Source of the DNA: Sanderia malayensis
Taxonomy: Eukaryota > Cnidaria > Scyphozoa > Semaeostomeae > Pelagiidae
Assembly: GCA_013076295.1 (NCBI GenBank)
Contig: RQOL01000501.1
Location: 62,001 to 126,000, forward strand
DNA length: 64,000 bases
Reading direction: 5' to 3'
Shown: piece by piece, positions 9,683 through 21,100 of the stretch
Position numbering within the stretch: position 1 is the first letter of the stretch
How the letters are laid out: every line of letters begins with the position of its first letter
Position numbers and translations under genes: made by a program
Notes under the pieces: generated by a model
The model's database searches: none
What the model saw: the letters and a program-made list of their open reading frames with translations, nothing else
Told to the model about the DNA's origin: nothing

Positions 9683-10441
9683 TCAAATTTCTTTATCATA
9701 TTTGAAATTTGTGGGATTCACTGGAAATTTCAAACCACCGATATTCAATAAACTTGGATCGTATTTTGTTTGTCTATGAGAGTCCTTATCCACTGGATAT
9801 AAACCAGATAAAACAGCCCACATGAAACATTTATGATCTTTATTTTGTACGTTGATGATTGCTTTCTTCACGGACAAGAGTTTTGGTGATGGTATGTACA
9901 ATCCACCTTTGATTGGTTTGTAATTGAAAAAATGAATTTTAAAATTCAAAACTCTTTCCAATGTCCATCCACTACCGTTTTCTGTATATTCATTTATATC
10001 TTCATAGATTTTATCAATAGCTTCTGTGACTTGATCTTTAATATCTTCAATGCCAGCAATCCTTAACTGTGAAAGTACTTTCGATCTAAATGTCGGAGTT
10101 GGATCAGTTTCAACATCACCAATTAATTTCTTGAAAACAATCTCTGTGCTAAGGTAATACTTTATTCCCTGATTGTGCTCTTCTAGCTCATTATAGATTT
10201 TTTCAGCAATTTTACGTCTCGCTTGATCTAGTGGTTGTTCTTCGTTGATGAAAGCTCGATAAGCTTCATCTTTCTTCTTTTTCCTTCCAGCACCAGATAT
10301 GGTATTTTTTTGATCGTTATGTGTTGTATGCTTGTGATGTTCTAAATTTAAATGCCTTGTAAACTCTTTTGAACACTCTGAACATTTAAATTTTTTCTTT
10401 ATAGGCTCATAATCTGAATTAGATTCTCTTACTCTCTTCAT
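9683..10441 (-). pseudogene. N-terminal part of polymerase polyprotein with C2H2 finger
   Basis: The 252-codon frame begins MKRVRESNSDYEPIKKK. It carries a C2H2 zinc finger (CSECSKEFTRHLNLEHHKHT) at about residues 20-42. A helical region and HKCFMWAVLSGLYPVDK follow, a block regularly found N-terminal to the polymerase domain in F54H12-associated elements. The frame is lost near 9690 and continues in another frame. The start codon overlaps the end of the small upstream ORF by 23 nt. Confidence 0.6.
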
Positions 10442-10610
10442 AATGTGTGCTCTTCATAAATGAGAGTAAGCGAAGCGCCTCGTCGCCCTTATAGTATCTT
10501 TGAACGCTGAAGATGATGGGATTTGATTGGTTAATGATTACATCATCATTTAAATGGTCTCGAACCTTCTTTTTAATGTTCTCGAATGTTCTTTCGAAAT
10601 TTCCAGTCAT
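10419..10610 (-). CDS. Small ORF upstream of the polymerase (63 aa)
   Basis: The ORF starts at ATG 10608-10610 and reads into the polymerase ORF start with a 23-nt overlap. It has charged helical character (RTFENIKKKVRDHLNDD) and IIFSVQRYYKGDEALRLL. The close overlap and the promoter-like repeats just upstream suggest it is the first gene, or a first frameshifted segment, of the polymerase transcription unit. I recognise no catalytic family. Confidence 0.4.
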   Translation of the reverse strand: MTGNFERTFENIKKKVRDHLNDDVIINQSNPIIFSVQRYYKGDEALRLLSFMKSTHYEESKRI

Positions 10611-10611
10611 T

Positions 10612-10884
10612 ATTGAGAGGTGGTGTTAGCATTCGAAATTCGAATGGTAATGAGATATGTTAATAAATACTGTAGTGTTCTATTCAACCAATGAGATGAG
10701 TTGGCGGGAATTAGTAAAAACTTGGTTGACGTGATTTGGTTAATATTAAGAGTCGAAAAATTGTTTGTTGCGCCCTGTTCAAGCAAACCAACCAATGAGA
10801 TGAATTGGCCGGAGCTATTAAAAATTGGTTGACGTGATTTGATTAATATCAAGAGTTGAACATCTTTTTTTTGTCACTCCACAG
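10612..10884. promoter_or_regulatory. CCAAT-rich direct-repeat region between divergent genes
   Basis: Two direct copies of a 72-73-bp segment lie at 10685-10757 and 10789-10860 (spacing 104 bp). Each contains aaCCAATgagatga near its start and TTGGTTGACGTGATTTG near its end, so CCAAT boxes occur in both orientations; another inverted CCAAT lies near 10530. The region separates the minus-strand polymerase unit from the plus-strand microexon gene. A shared bidirectional promoter is the natural reading, but no transcription start can be placed. Confidence 0.45.
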
Positions 10885-10999
10885 TAAAGATTCTCAAGGT
10901 AAGTTGTGTTCATATTCTACTGAACATTTCAAGATTTCTGCTAATGTTTGTAAGGTTTATCGGCCTAAGCATAAACAATTGATGGACTCTTTGCTTTCA

Positions 11000-11044
11000 T
11001 TTCAGTTGAATCACTTTATTGATAGAAACTGTTTTATTTAACAA
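11000..11044 (+). repeat. Exon-like 45-bp segment with a perfect inverted copy at 12368-12412
   Basis: Bases 11006-11044 look like a 39-nt exon between CAG and GTGAGT. If spliced after the 14-nt exon at 10885-10898 it would add in-frame stops, so it may be untranslated or a poison exon. The same 45 bp recurs as a perfect reverse complement at 12368-12412. Similarity stops exactly at the donor side and fades on the acceptor side. Confidence 0.6.
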
Positions 11045-11155
11045 GTGAGTTTTCCTTCTACTTTGTAACCCCGCCATTTTTACAATTTCTCAGTAAGTTG
11101 CTTTTATCTAGAATAAATTTTATTTAATTAATGAAATTTTGTTGCTTCATTCTAG

Positions 11156-11929
11156 AATTATCAAGAAATCACCAACCAAATACAGAGTGAGTATCCTTCG
11201 TTTTAAACCATGTCTTCGTGTCCTAAAACTCATTTGCTTTGAATTCCTCCTCGACACTACTCAAACTATAATTTATTCTCTTAGATATGCAATCATCGAT
11301 TTTTTAAGGAGACAAAGGCAAAGGAGAAGTAAGTTTAGCGATAATTTTAATATTAAGATATGAACGGACCTTTTATAGTTTCTAATTAAATTGTCTTCTT
11401 TCCCACAGTAAGACCTACTACACCACCTAGGGGTGGTGCAATTTTTGGCGTTGGGGATGAGGAGGGGGAGGATGCTGTGGCACTCCACGCACCTAGTGAG
11501 AAATTCATAATTTTTTAATAAATACACACGTTTAGTAACTTGATAATGAATTTCATTGTACTCTAATCACATGAAATTAATTTTAAAACCTTTCCTTATA
11601 GTCCAAAGAAGACTCGTATACAGGAGGCGGCATAGGATGCTGTTCAGCCCCACCTTCTCCCCACCTCGTAAGTCCATCATTATTATTAATATAAATTGAT
11701 TGGAATTCTTTTCTAGATCTCGTTTTTTAATAAAATTACTTTTCTTTCATAGATCCTAGAACACCACCGTCACCCCCGCTGATTTCGGCACCCAACACGA
11801 TTATGACGATCAGATGTAAGTGTTTTTGATATTTTATCATGATTCACAGTACTTACTCCTAAGTTGAGTGTTTCTAAATCAACTAAAATTGATTTTTAGC
11901 ATCTCACAGTCAGGGGACACAAACAGAGT
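11156..11929 (+). CDS. Multi-intron gene made of tiny exons (unknown function)
   Basis: Six short exons with good GT-AG junctions lie at 11156-11186, 11285-11328, 11409-11495, 11602-11667, 11753-11815 and 11900-11929 (31, 44, 87, 66, 63 and 30 nt). They are separated by introns of 80-106 nt. Donors read GTGAG or GTAAG throughout; acceptors are pyrimidine-rich before AG. One reading frame stays open through all six, with phase 1 at the last five junctions, giving about 107 codons. The product is Arg-rich at first (FLRRQRQRR), then acidic (GVGDEEGEDAV), basic (RRLVYRRRHRM) and finally Pro/Ser-rich (PRTPPSPPL). I recognise no family. The 5' end is unresolved: a 14-nt exon at 10885-10898 would join in frame. 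A last exon from about 12030 is possible. It is divergent from the polymerase, so it may belong to the virus-like element. Confidence 0.55.
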
Positions 11930-12225
11930 GTAAGTAACTTTACTCTATCTTTAGCTTTCATCACTTTCATAAGTAATTATATGAATTTCAAAAGGATTTA
12001 TTGAAGTGGTAATTGAAGCCTCCCATCTCAGTGTCTCTAAAGTCTTCTATCTTCAACTCCATTCTATAGTTAGTATAATTACTTTTTAAAATCTTTCTGG
12101 TCATTCTCCCTATCTCAATTATCTTATTATCTTGCATTTGAATTGATTACTTTTTAAAACAAAAAATCTTTCTGGACTCATTGTTGGCTCTAGCCTAAAT
12201 ATTTAAATATTACTTTAATTATTGT

Positions 12226-12350
12226 TGTATATATTTATTTAATTGAATGATAAATGTTGTATATATTTTAATTGTTGAAAATTGAATCATAAATGTTGTA
12301 TATATTTAATTGTTGAAAATTGAATGATAAATGTTGTATATATTTTAATT
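12226..12350. repeat. Short tandem repeat, about 47-bp unit, three copies
   Basis: The unit contains AAATGTTGTATATATTT and attgttgaaaattgaat in three successive copies. It is AT-rich and has no coding signal. Confidence 0.6.
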
Positions 12351-12412
12351 GCATCCATTTCAAAAATTTGTTAAATAAAACAGTTTCTATCAATAAAGTG
12401 ATTCAACTGAAA

Positions 12413-13091
12413 AATAGTCTATCAATCTATAAAGACGTCACCTGATGTTAGAGTAGTTAATTATAATGACGACATACCTCACATGATATTGTGTCAGAAC
12501 CCAGGTTGATCACATGCTGGTCTGAACCTATGGTCATACATCAAGAACCTCTGAGCGGCTATTAAACTGCGCATGCGCCACTATTGTATACCTTTATCAA
12601 GTGGGCAAGAACTGACCTCTTAACTGCGCATGCGCCACTATTGCATACCTTTATCAGGTGCGCCAGAACCCTCCCCTCCCCTATCAATCTACTTCGCTGG
12701 AGGCACTCAAAACACTTGACCGAAATCATTACCATTGTCTTGTAATCCGATCGTGTCTAAACGATGCCCCACTATACTGCTGTTAGAATTGTGTTTAAAT
12801 TTGCACCAAATAGGTTTCTACATTAAATTGGGTGACACCAGCGAACATATCAGCATTTTGTTGCTATGTCTTATACTGTGCAATGTTCCCCATAATTACA
12901 GATTTTAGGTGAAACAATCTCAATGCTAGATTGATGCCCTTCGTGCCGATAAGTGTTAATCCGAATGTATAAATTATGGGAGAAGAGATGATTTTGAAAT
13001 GTAATTGGTAGGCATGCCGGTTTCCCATAGTCTCTGGTTCCAAAAGTTGACTACAGGCTTTTTAAAGCTGTAATGGACGTGGGCCCACTGT
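12413..13091. other. No gene seen; short duplicated motif
   Basis: A 40-bp segment beginning AACTGCGCATGCGCCACTAT is present twice (12565 and 12622). The motif GCCCTTCGTGCCG near 12940 recurs near 14037. No supported gene. Confidence 0.5.
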
Positions 13092-13541
13092 CTAATGGAA
13101 CCATGACATCAGGGCACTCTCGTGAATAATGAAAAGCCACGTGTAATGCAGGTCTCTCTGTGAGTGCAATCAAATCAAGACATATCAGCACACTCATGAA
13201 ATAATTAAGGTATATGTACTGCAGGTCTCTCTGTGAGTCTAATCAAACCCTGGCGTCACAGCACCTTTGTGAATGATAAAGACCACGTGGGGTGCAGGTC
13301 TCTCTGTGATTCTAATACTACCATGACATCACAGCACCTTCATGAATAAATTGACCAATGTGTAATGCAGGTCTTTCTAGGAGTCTAGACAAAGCCGTGA
13401 CATCATAGCACCCTATAAGTAGTAGGGCCATATGTAAAAAGCATGTCTCTCTGTGAGTATGACCTCACAGCACCTCCGTGAATAATTGCATCTTGTGTAA
13501 TGCAGGTCCCTCTGTGAGGCTAAACAAACCGTGAGATCACA
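13092..13541. repeat. Minisatellite with about 73-bp unit
   Basis: The motif GCAGGTCTCTCTGTGAG, or a close variant, occurs at about 13148, 13221, 13294, 13367, 13441 and 13502. Copies of gacatcacagcacc and gtgaataat lie between. Spacing is 73-74 bp, with a shorter last unit (61 bp). Copies differ by several bases, so the array is not recent. Confidence 0.8.
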
Positions 13542-13544
13542 ACG

Positions 13545-15328
13545 GGGGAGGTTGTTATCGACATGGTGTAAGCAATTGTACCTGAGATTTTTGTTGACCG
13601 CAAAGAATGGATATGGTATCTATGGGCACAGCTGTGGGTGCTCGGAGCGCTAGGCCAAAGCCGTTACCGTATATAATTAATGTGTCGTATGTAATCGATG
13701 TGACCTTGACCCGCTGTGAAAACTGTAAAACATTTCACACACAATGGTTCAACTATTAGGAAGTATGGGATGGAGTGGCCACTGAACACGGCAGCTTGGC
13801 TGCTATAGTAGTAATGAGGGGACCAATGGACAATAACAGTACCAACAGCTTGGGTGCCCCTGTCTTGCAATAGTAAATGAATCGTCCATGGAAGTATACA
13901 TGCGCTATTAAGTAGCCACCTAACTGCTGAGGGTGTCGCGGATAGAGGTAATTGGCCTACACTGTACAGCCATATGCCGAAACGCAGACATGAAGACACA
14001 CACTGCGTGAGACGACCTAAGCCACTAGAATACATTGCCCTTCGTGCCGTAGGTTTTTAACCAAAATGTATACAACTAGGGGTCATCACTCACGTCGCTC
14101 GTTCGCCCCAGCCCGTCAAGTAAAAAGAACTTAATGTGGTTGGCGCCCTGCATTCGCTCGCGCTCATGCCCCGTCCAATTGATTGGTTTGCTGCGCTCGC
14201 ATGATAGTCTGTTGTTCAGATTGGTTAATTGGTTGGTACACATGTGCGTGTTCTATTCGCTTTTGCTTCCAGTAGTACAGGACACTTTTGGGGGTGTATG
14301 AATAGAGATTGACAGATTAGCATCGTTTTGAGAAATGTAGCCTCGTATTGGTGGACAGGCAAAAATAGATTATATAGTGGCAGTAGACCTCTAAGAACAC
14401 AATACTTTGGGTGAAAGGTTAGTAAAAAGCTAATTAATGTAAATAGTAAGTTAACTTAAAATTGACTAATATACATAGGTCATAACAGATGAGGTTTGAT
14501 ATTGGGCAAGAATTTCATTCGAATCACAATGATGTAGGTAATACATTGTCATTTTAGCAGTTTCCCATTTCAGTCAATCATTATGAGGCAATAGCCTGTC
14601 ACAAAAGGCTAGTGGAATTAAAATGTGATTGAAACTTACCTAGACAGAATTCTCTTTCCATGACTTTGTTAAGGATTCCATTCACTTTTCATATATGTTG
14701 TAGTAAATGTTTGCTTGAGCCATTTGACAATTGCATGGTGTGAATAGCAAAAATTAGTGACATTGACAGCTTTGGTCCATCATTTGTTTCACTAAGTATC
14801 ATATGGGAAAAAAGAAATAATTAATAGTGCCAAATAATACAGGACAATAGAACAATATGATAGTTGTGAAGCCGTATTGATTGATTCCCTTTGTGGATTA
14901 CTTGAAAAACATGTTTGAAATTCCAAATCTGTGAAAATTATCTTTGTTTTCCTACATAACCCGATGTCTTAATAGAAAGAGGTACATAGAAATTGTTTAT
15001 CAATCAGCGGAAACAAACTTTCATGTTGTTGTAATATATTTTCATTGGCCTTATGCACTTGTGCATTAAGAAGTTGGTAAATGTCAATTGTTAAGTGTTC
15101 ATGTAATGCATGAGTTATTAATTAGATGACCTGACAGTGTGTGTATGTAACATCGAGGTTAGTTTTCCTAGAAGAGCTTAATACAATTATTACTGTAAAC
15201 ATCATTACAGTATAGTTTCCTTGACATACAACCATGAAACTAAACAGGAAAACCTTTGAAGATGATTTTTAGGTCATTCATCATTACTATTGGGAAAAAA
15301 TTTTAGTTTCAAGATGTTGATGTATGTA
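13545..15328. other. Gene-free region with a dispersed repeat at 14050-14200
   Basis: The block around 14050-14200 (acttaatgt, ggttggcg, gctcatgcccc, gctcgc in order) matches the start of the 3.94-kb tandem unit at 56846-56990, so it is a copy of a dispersed family. The frame at 13664-14035 on the minus strand has no recognisable features and I do not call it a gene. Confidence 0.5.
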
Positions 15329-15817
15329 GACTTAGCTCCAATAAGTATGGAAACGCCTGATGAAAAATGGAAGTGGCCCTAGGCCTGAGCAAAAGAATTT
15401 ACATGACAATGTAAGACTACCAGTAAAAGGTCAAGACAGTTACCTAAATAATTCTTATATTTTTCAAAATGTTAAAACATTCTCTTTTAAATGAGAGAGA
15501 ATTTGCGTGGCTTTGAGTGAAATAAATTATAAATATTGGCGTTTTAATTTCTCCACTTCGATAGATTTTCGTAAACATTTTTTAAGGGACCTCTTTGCAG
15601 TTTTCTTTTAATATTATTGCAAAACAATATGATATAGTTTAAGTTATGTTTTTATTTGAAAATGTATGAAATTTTGAGTATATTTATGCTAAATATATTA
15701 GCTATTGAAACCGGTTTGGTAGTTTTATATTGTTATGTAAATTTTCTTTCTGAGGCCTAGGGACACTTCTAGACGCCATTTTTCATCAGGCGTTTCCATA
15801 CTTATTGGAGCTAAGTG
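15329..15817. mobile_element. TA-flanked MITE with long terminal inverted repeats
   Basis: Both ends carry the inverted repeat ACTTAGCTCCAATAAGTATG, continuing as gaaacgcctgatgaaaaatgg, and TA dinucleotides flank it (15327-15328 and 15818-15819). Similarity continues inward to a CCTAGGCCT block, about 60 bp in all. It contains no transposase. TA targets indicate a Tc1/mariner- or pogo-type helper. Confidence 0.8.
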
Positions 15818-16719
15818 TAACACATAGAGCCAATGAACACAAAGGAATCCATAAAGTGGCAAAAACTGGAAGAATTATTTTGAGTCAAAGCTTGTACTCG
15901 TAGGCACATATAGTCAGGGCACCAGAAATTTATTTTTGAAACAGCGAAACTGTAAAGTTGCAAAACAATTGTTGAGGTTTGCATGGCCTAGCCAAAGGAA
16001 CTGTTGTGCTGTGTGTGGGGGCAATCAGTGAAGTTTGGATGGCCTAACCAAAATTAAGTGGGTGATTGAATTGCAAATAGTTAAACATGATATCTAAATG
16101 TATTCACCTACCTGTAAGACACATTGAAAATGCTCTCTGTAAATCTGGAGCTAATTTTCAAACTTAAAGTTGTCCTCTTGATAAATTTTTGTGATGGCAA
16201 AGTTATAAGCTGTTTCATGAATCAAATTTATATTTCATAATAAGGCATTTCAAAATTTAGCGGTGCCATTGATGGAATTGAGCCCAAAGCCTTTTTAAAT
16301 GTAATATAATGGCCTTGTTTAAATTAACTAATAAACTGCTATGATTGGTTAAAATAAACTACAGAAATGCATCTCATTAAAAATTAACATTGATGAAGGT
16401 TATTAGATACTAAAACAGAGAGTAGATTAATCCTGCACTTTTTTGTATATGATACATTAGTAAAAAAAATAGTAATCAATTAATTATTATTCTTGACAGT
16501 TGTCAATGGATGGTGAAGATGAATGAGAGACCATTGGTCCCATATGTAGATTGTATTAATGTCTTCATTAGTCTCAATTTGTGGAGTGTCCAGCGATGTT
16601 GACAGCATTGTTCAATATCAAGTTCACACCCACGTGGCACAAATCAACAACACGGATATCTGTTCTCTCGATGCTTCGTGCGTTCTCACGATTAAGTTTG
16701 GTCATAGTAAAAAAGAAGA
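15818..16719. other. No gene seen
   Basis: AT-rich sequence between the MITE and the truncated LINE. I see no supported ORF, RNA gene or repeat structure. Confidence 0.4.
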
Positions 16720-16724
16720 TTGCC

Positions 16725-17541
16725 AGTTACATTAATGAAGTTTCACCCACAAAAGTGTAAAAGTATGAGAATTGGAAAAGATGACATAAATGAATATTAT
16801 TACACAATGGGCAATGACAAAGTACAATTAGAAAAATCTGAGAAAGAGAAGGATATAGGGATAGTAATTGACAACAGCCTATCATTTGAACATCATATAA
16901 CACAAAAAGTGAATAAAGCAAACTCTGTGCTATACATAATAAGACACACATTTGAGCAATTGGATATGGAGAGTTTTAATCTACTGTACAAAGGATTAGT
17001 TCGGCCACAGATAGAATATGCCAACCAGGTATGGAACCCATACTTGAAGAAACATATCACCCAAATAGAAAATGTACAAAGGAGAGCAACAAAACAAGTG
17101 CCAGGATTATCAGAGTTAAGTTACAGTGAACGCTTAAAAAGATTAAAACTACCAACATTAACATATAGAAGACACAGAGGAGACATGATAGAAATGTACA
17201 AGATATTAACAAACAAATATGATCCAGAGGTGTGTAATGATTTCATTGCACTGAGCAATGTGGATAGTACCAGAGGACATAAATATAAAATCTACAAGGA
17301 AGGACCAAGACTGAATATAAGGAAAAACTCATTTAAATTTAGATGTGCTGATAGTTGGAACCGATTAACGGATTATGTGGTTAATGCTCCAACAGTATGT
17401 GCTTTTGAGAAGCGCTTAGATCAGTACTACAAGGATCATCCATTGGTGTATGACTATAATGCACCTGTGGATTACATTCCCAATCGACGCATGGGCACAG
17501 TGGAAATAGGGGATGATTCAGATCTGACACTAGTGGTCTGA
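16725..17541 (+). pseudogene. 5'-truncated LINE: reverse transcriptase C-terminal part
   Basis: The frame is intact for 270 codons and holds the conserved post-catalytic region of CR1/Jockey-type non-LTR elements. It has a Cys-Lys motif after the primer grip (FHPQKCKSMRIG), KDIGIVIDNSLSFEHHI, a thumb/connection helix with NSVLYIIRHTFEQLD, and PQIEYANQVWNPYLKKHI followed by IENVQRRATK. The catalytic YADD block is absent, so the copy is 5'-truncated near 16725. The 3' UTR runs past 17541, perhaps to about 17730, without a clear tail. Confidence 0.8.
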
Positions 17542-17544
17542 AAG

Positions 17545-18144
17545 GGCCTTCAGTCAGAAGAATACCTGTGAATACCTGTGAATTAGTTTAAGGCTCGAAC
17601 ACCAACTTCAAGGGGTAACCTTTGCTCGAGGTTTCCTTGGTGTTCATGAAAACTGCAATTTTAATTTGGAATATGTAATACTACATATTCAAGAGTTAAA
17701 TTAAATAAGTGCATTAGTTATCATTAGTTATTGGGATGAGAGAGGGGCAATCTTAATGTTGTATGCAATTTCTTATCCGAAAAAACTATTGTCAATGGAC
17801 GGATTGCAGCTTTCACAGAGAAAAGGAAAGCCATACTCCCATAGGCAATATCGGAGAGCATGGCAAGGCATACCTTTTTTGATACAGGCGCTAGACCCAG
17901 ATCGTGTTGTTGTTGATAAACACCCCCGGACACTGGAGTGTTGTGAAAGTGTCCGGATCGTTCTTGGTGGATCTTATTGACTGGAGTGGCGAGGCAAACC
18001 AGAAATGAATGTTCATCACACTATAAAGTGCAACAATGCCGATCCGGTAGGACCACAATCTGAGCCCTCGTGTTTGGTGTGTGTGTATTTTTGTAGACGC
18101 CCTTGAGAGCAACGCGATTTATGCTCTATGGTTTGTGAAGACCT
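17545..18144. other. LINE 3' UTR and Helitron 3' flank, no gene
   Basis: The first part is probably the 3' UTR of the preceding LINE. The rest lies downstream of the Helitron gene on the minus strand. I could not identify a Helitron 3' hairpin with a CTRR end. Confidence 0.35.
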
Positions 18145-21100
18145 TTACAGGACTTCTTGGAAGACAATATTTTTTGTCTTCATGTGTGTTTCCTCTGGGA
18201 GGAATACTTTGAGCCCGTCAAATGATGTTGCTCTTGACATGGCCACATATAACTGACCATGTGTGAACATGGGCTCAGGTAAATACAAACCAACATACCT
18301 GAGAGATTGTCCCTGTGCCTTGTTGATAGTAAGGCAGTATGCTAGTCTGACTGGAAATTGCAGTCGTTTGATGTTGAACGGCATCTCAGTGTCTTGTGTT
18401 GACAATGTTATTCTGAGAATCATGACCTGCTGGCCTCTGTGTTCCTTCGTGATGATCTCTGCTGTGATCATGTTACGTCGGAGATGGCGTACAATGAGTC
18501 TTGTGCCATTGCAAAGACCTTTCTTTGGATTTAGATTCCTCAGAAGAATTATTGTTGCACCAATCTTAAATAAGGAAAGTTGTAAATTACTATTGCATAA
18601 TATTTAGTACATGACTAAAGGATAATGATGCTTTGTTTAGATTTCATGTCATGTATTATTATTACATAGGAAGAAAGAGTATGCCTTGAGTCTAAGTCGG
18701 TGTAACGGCAATCCATTAGGAGTAAGGTTGTTGATAAACTCAATTGGATATGCCGCCTCCTCATCTGGATCCTCTGTTATCACACTGTCTGTGCTGTAGT
18801 ATGTTCTGTCAGGAGTTTGTAGTCTTTCCAAAATGATGTCATTGATTTGATGTGAGAAGTCATTCTTTGGGGTAAGACAACAATGTTCTGACATGGTTAC
18901 CGGATCTAGCATGAGGTGCGACTCTGGTGTATTAGGCTGGGGATATATAAAGTCTAGCATTTACTTTTGCGAAGATGTGCATATTTGATGTGGCAGAGTG
19001 ATATTGTCAAGTGCATCATGTGGTTCTTGTTTGTTGCCGAGTCTTAGGAGCCATTCTGAGAATTCTCTGTAAGATTCATCTTGAACAGCTCTCATGTTTG
19101 TGTGTAAGCGATGTTGTTGAAACTGTGCCCACAAATTACTGATTTGATATGATTTAAGACTCTCTGATACGATTTTTTCCCTTCCTGCTTTGGGAACAAC
19201 AGGTAGAACTTGTCTGAAATCACAACCAAGTAACATGAATTTGCCACCAAATGGCTTGTCAACTCTTGTGATATCCCAAAGCAGTCTGTGAACTGCTTGT
19301 AATGCCAATGCTGGTATCATTGAAGCTTCATCCCAAATAAACAGGGTTGTTTCACGGAACACTTGTGCTCTTCGGCTCTGTCTCTTGACATTGCATGTTG
19401 ATTCCAGCTTCAATGGTATTGGAATTTGGAATTGTGAATGTGATGTTCTGCCGTCAATAAGCAGTGTAGCTGCAATTCCTGACCAAGCCATACACTGAAC
19501 TTTGTGTCCAGATGCATGAAGATTACGAACCAACGTGTTGTAGAGAAATGTTTTCCCTGTGCCAGCTGGTCCATCGAGAAAGTGACAGTCCTGTTCAGAT
19601 TGCGCCTCAATTGCTTGAATAATGTCTGTGTAAACAACTCGTTGTTCTGGATTCAATGCAGCACGCATTTGTTCTCCTTGCTCTCTTTCATGTTCAACAC
19701 CCATGTGATCTTCCTCTGAAAACATAAACAATAGTTTATTTGTAGAAATAGAATTATATACTGACTAACTAATTACAGTGAATATCATCATGATAAGTTA
19801 TGAATCACCTTGTTCTGGAATAAAAAAGTCGGCTGGTAGCTGAGGAAGGTGATCGTAATTCGTGATGGACAAACCATGAACCTTCAAATTGTTGTCAATA
19901 TCATATAGACATTGATACATGTGTCTATCTTGGAAGGTTATGTCTGGATTATTGAGTTGATCATGTCTGACAAAATCTTCACTCATTGCTTCTTTGAAGG
20001 TGTCGAAGAGTGTTCTTATGTCTGAAGGCGTTTGAAAGAGTAGCAATGTGGCAAACAACTGTCTGAGTTGTTGTGGCATATTAAAGATGACTGCGTTGTG
20101 TAAATAGTGTGTGATTTCGGCATCATCTTCTAAAAGCCCTAAAGCTAATGCTGCATCTTTGAAGGGGTCACATAGATGATCTTCTACCGTTCGAAGGTCT
20201 TCAAATGAGGTAGCTCCTCGTTTATGCAATAGCAAAAGTCTTCGTGCGAATTTTTGCTCGCAAGGTCCAGGCTGCACTTGAGTTACTCTACCAATAATTG
20301 GCATTGTTCTTCGTTGTCTGGCTGTCCATGTTTTTGAACGCTCCTGGAAAACATAGTGCTCTGGTATCTCATGATAGAGGTACTGACGTGCAGCTGGATC
20401 TTGCTGGTTCAGCCCAAACCATGCTGTGAGTGTTGTTCTGTCACCTATGTTGTTGAGCATCTGTTTGTCATCATTGTTATGAAAGATGACTTGTTGCTCA
20501 AATGGTAGATGAACAGAAAGCCGTTTGACTATGTGGCTTTTGTCGTGCATGGGGAACTGCAGAAGCCGATAGACAGCTTCATGTGGTCCAATAAATTATG
20601 CGTTGATGTATTGGCGCACCTTGTCGTGTTCAATATCTTGAGGTACTTGTTGTTGATTTTCGCATGTTGAAATATCATGTCCTTTGTGGATATATTTGAA
20701 AATGTACTTGACACTTTTTACAGTGCTGCATATTTCCACGTTGATATGACACTGATATTTGATGAGTAGGTGTCTGTTGTGTGGGACTACCCAGGTGTCA
20801 TCCAAAATGCAATCATGTACATTGACTGGATGAAGACAACGTTGTCTACAGAGAGGATAGCCGTTGACATTGATTTGAGTTTCAGCAACTTGTTCTTTCG
20901 GAAAGTGCTTTTTGCATTTGTTATTTTCCATGCACACGCAATGAGGATTTAAAACTCCACAGGGTCTGTGTGTCATGTGCTTTAGGACCAACTGGTGATA
21001 TTTTGCATACTGTGGATCCGGTATCTCTGCTGATATGAGTTGATCCACCTGACAATGAACCTGATAATTAGCAACTATTATTATTGAGATCACGTACAGA

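Noticed and set aside
13092..13541. CRISPR-like array
   Set aside because: The repeats are 73-bp diverged minisatellite units without unique spacers, in a eukaryotic setting.
13664..14035. 123-codon minus-strand ORF as a gene
   Set aside because: Composition is unremarkable, no domain is recognisable, and it lies among dispersed repeats.
17724..18112. Short ORFs between the LINE and the Helitron
   Set aside because: Overlapping on both strands, no domains, and located in UTR-like sequence.
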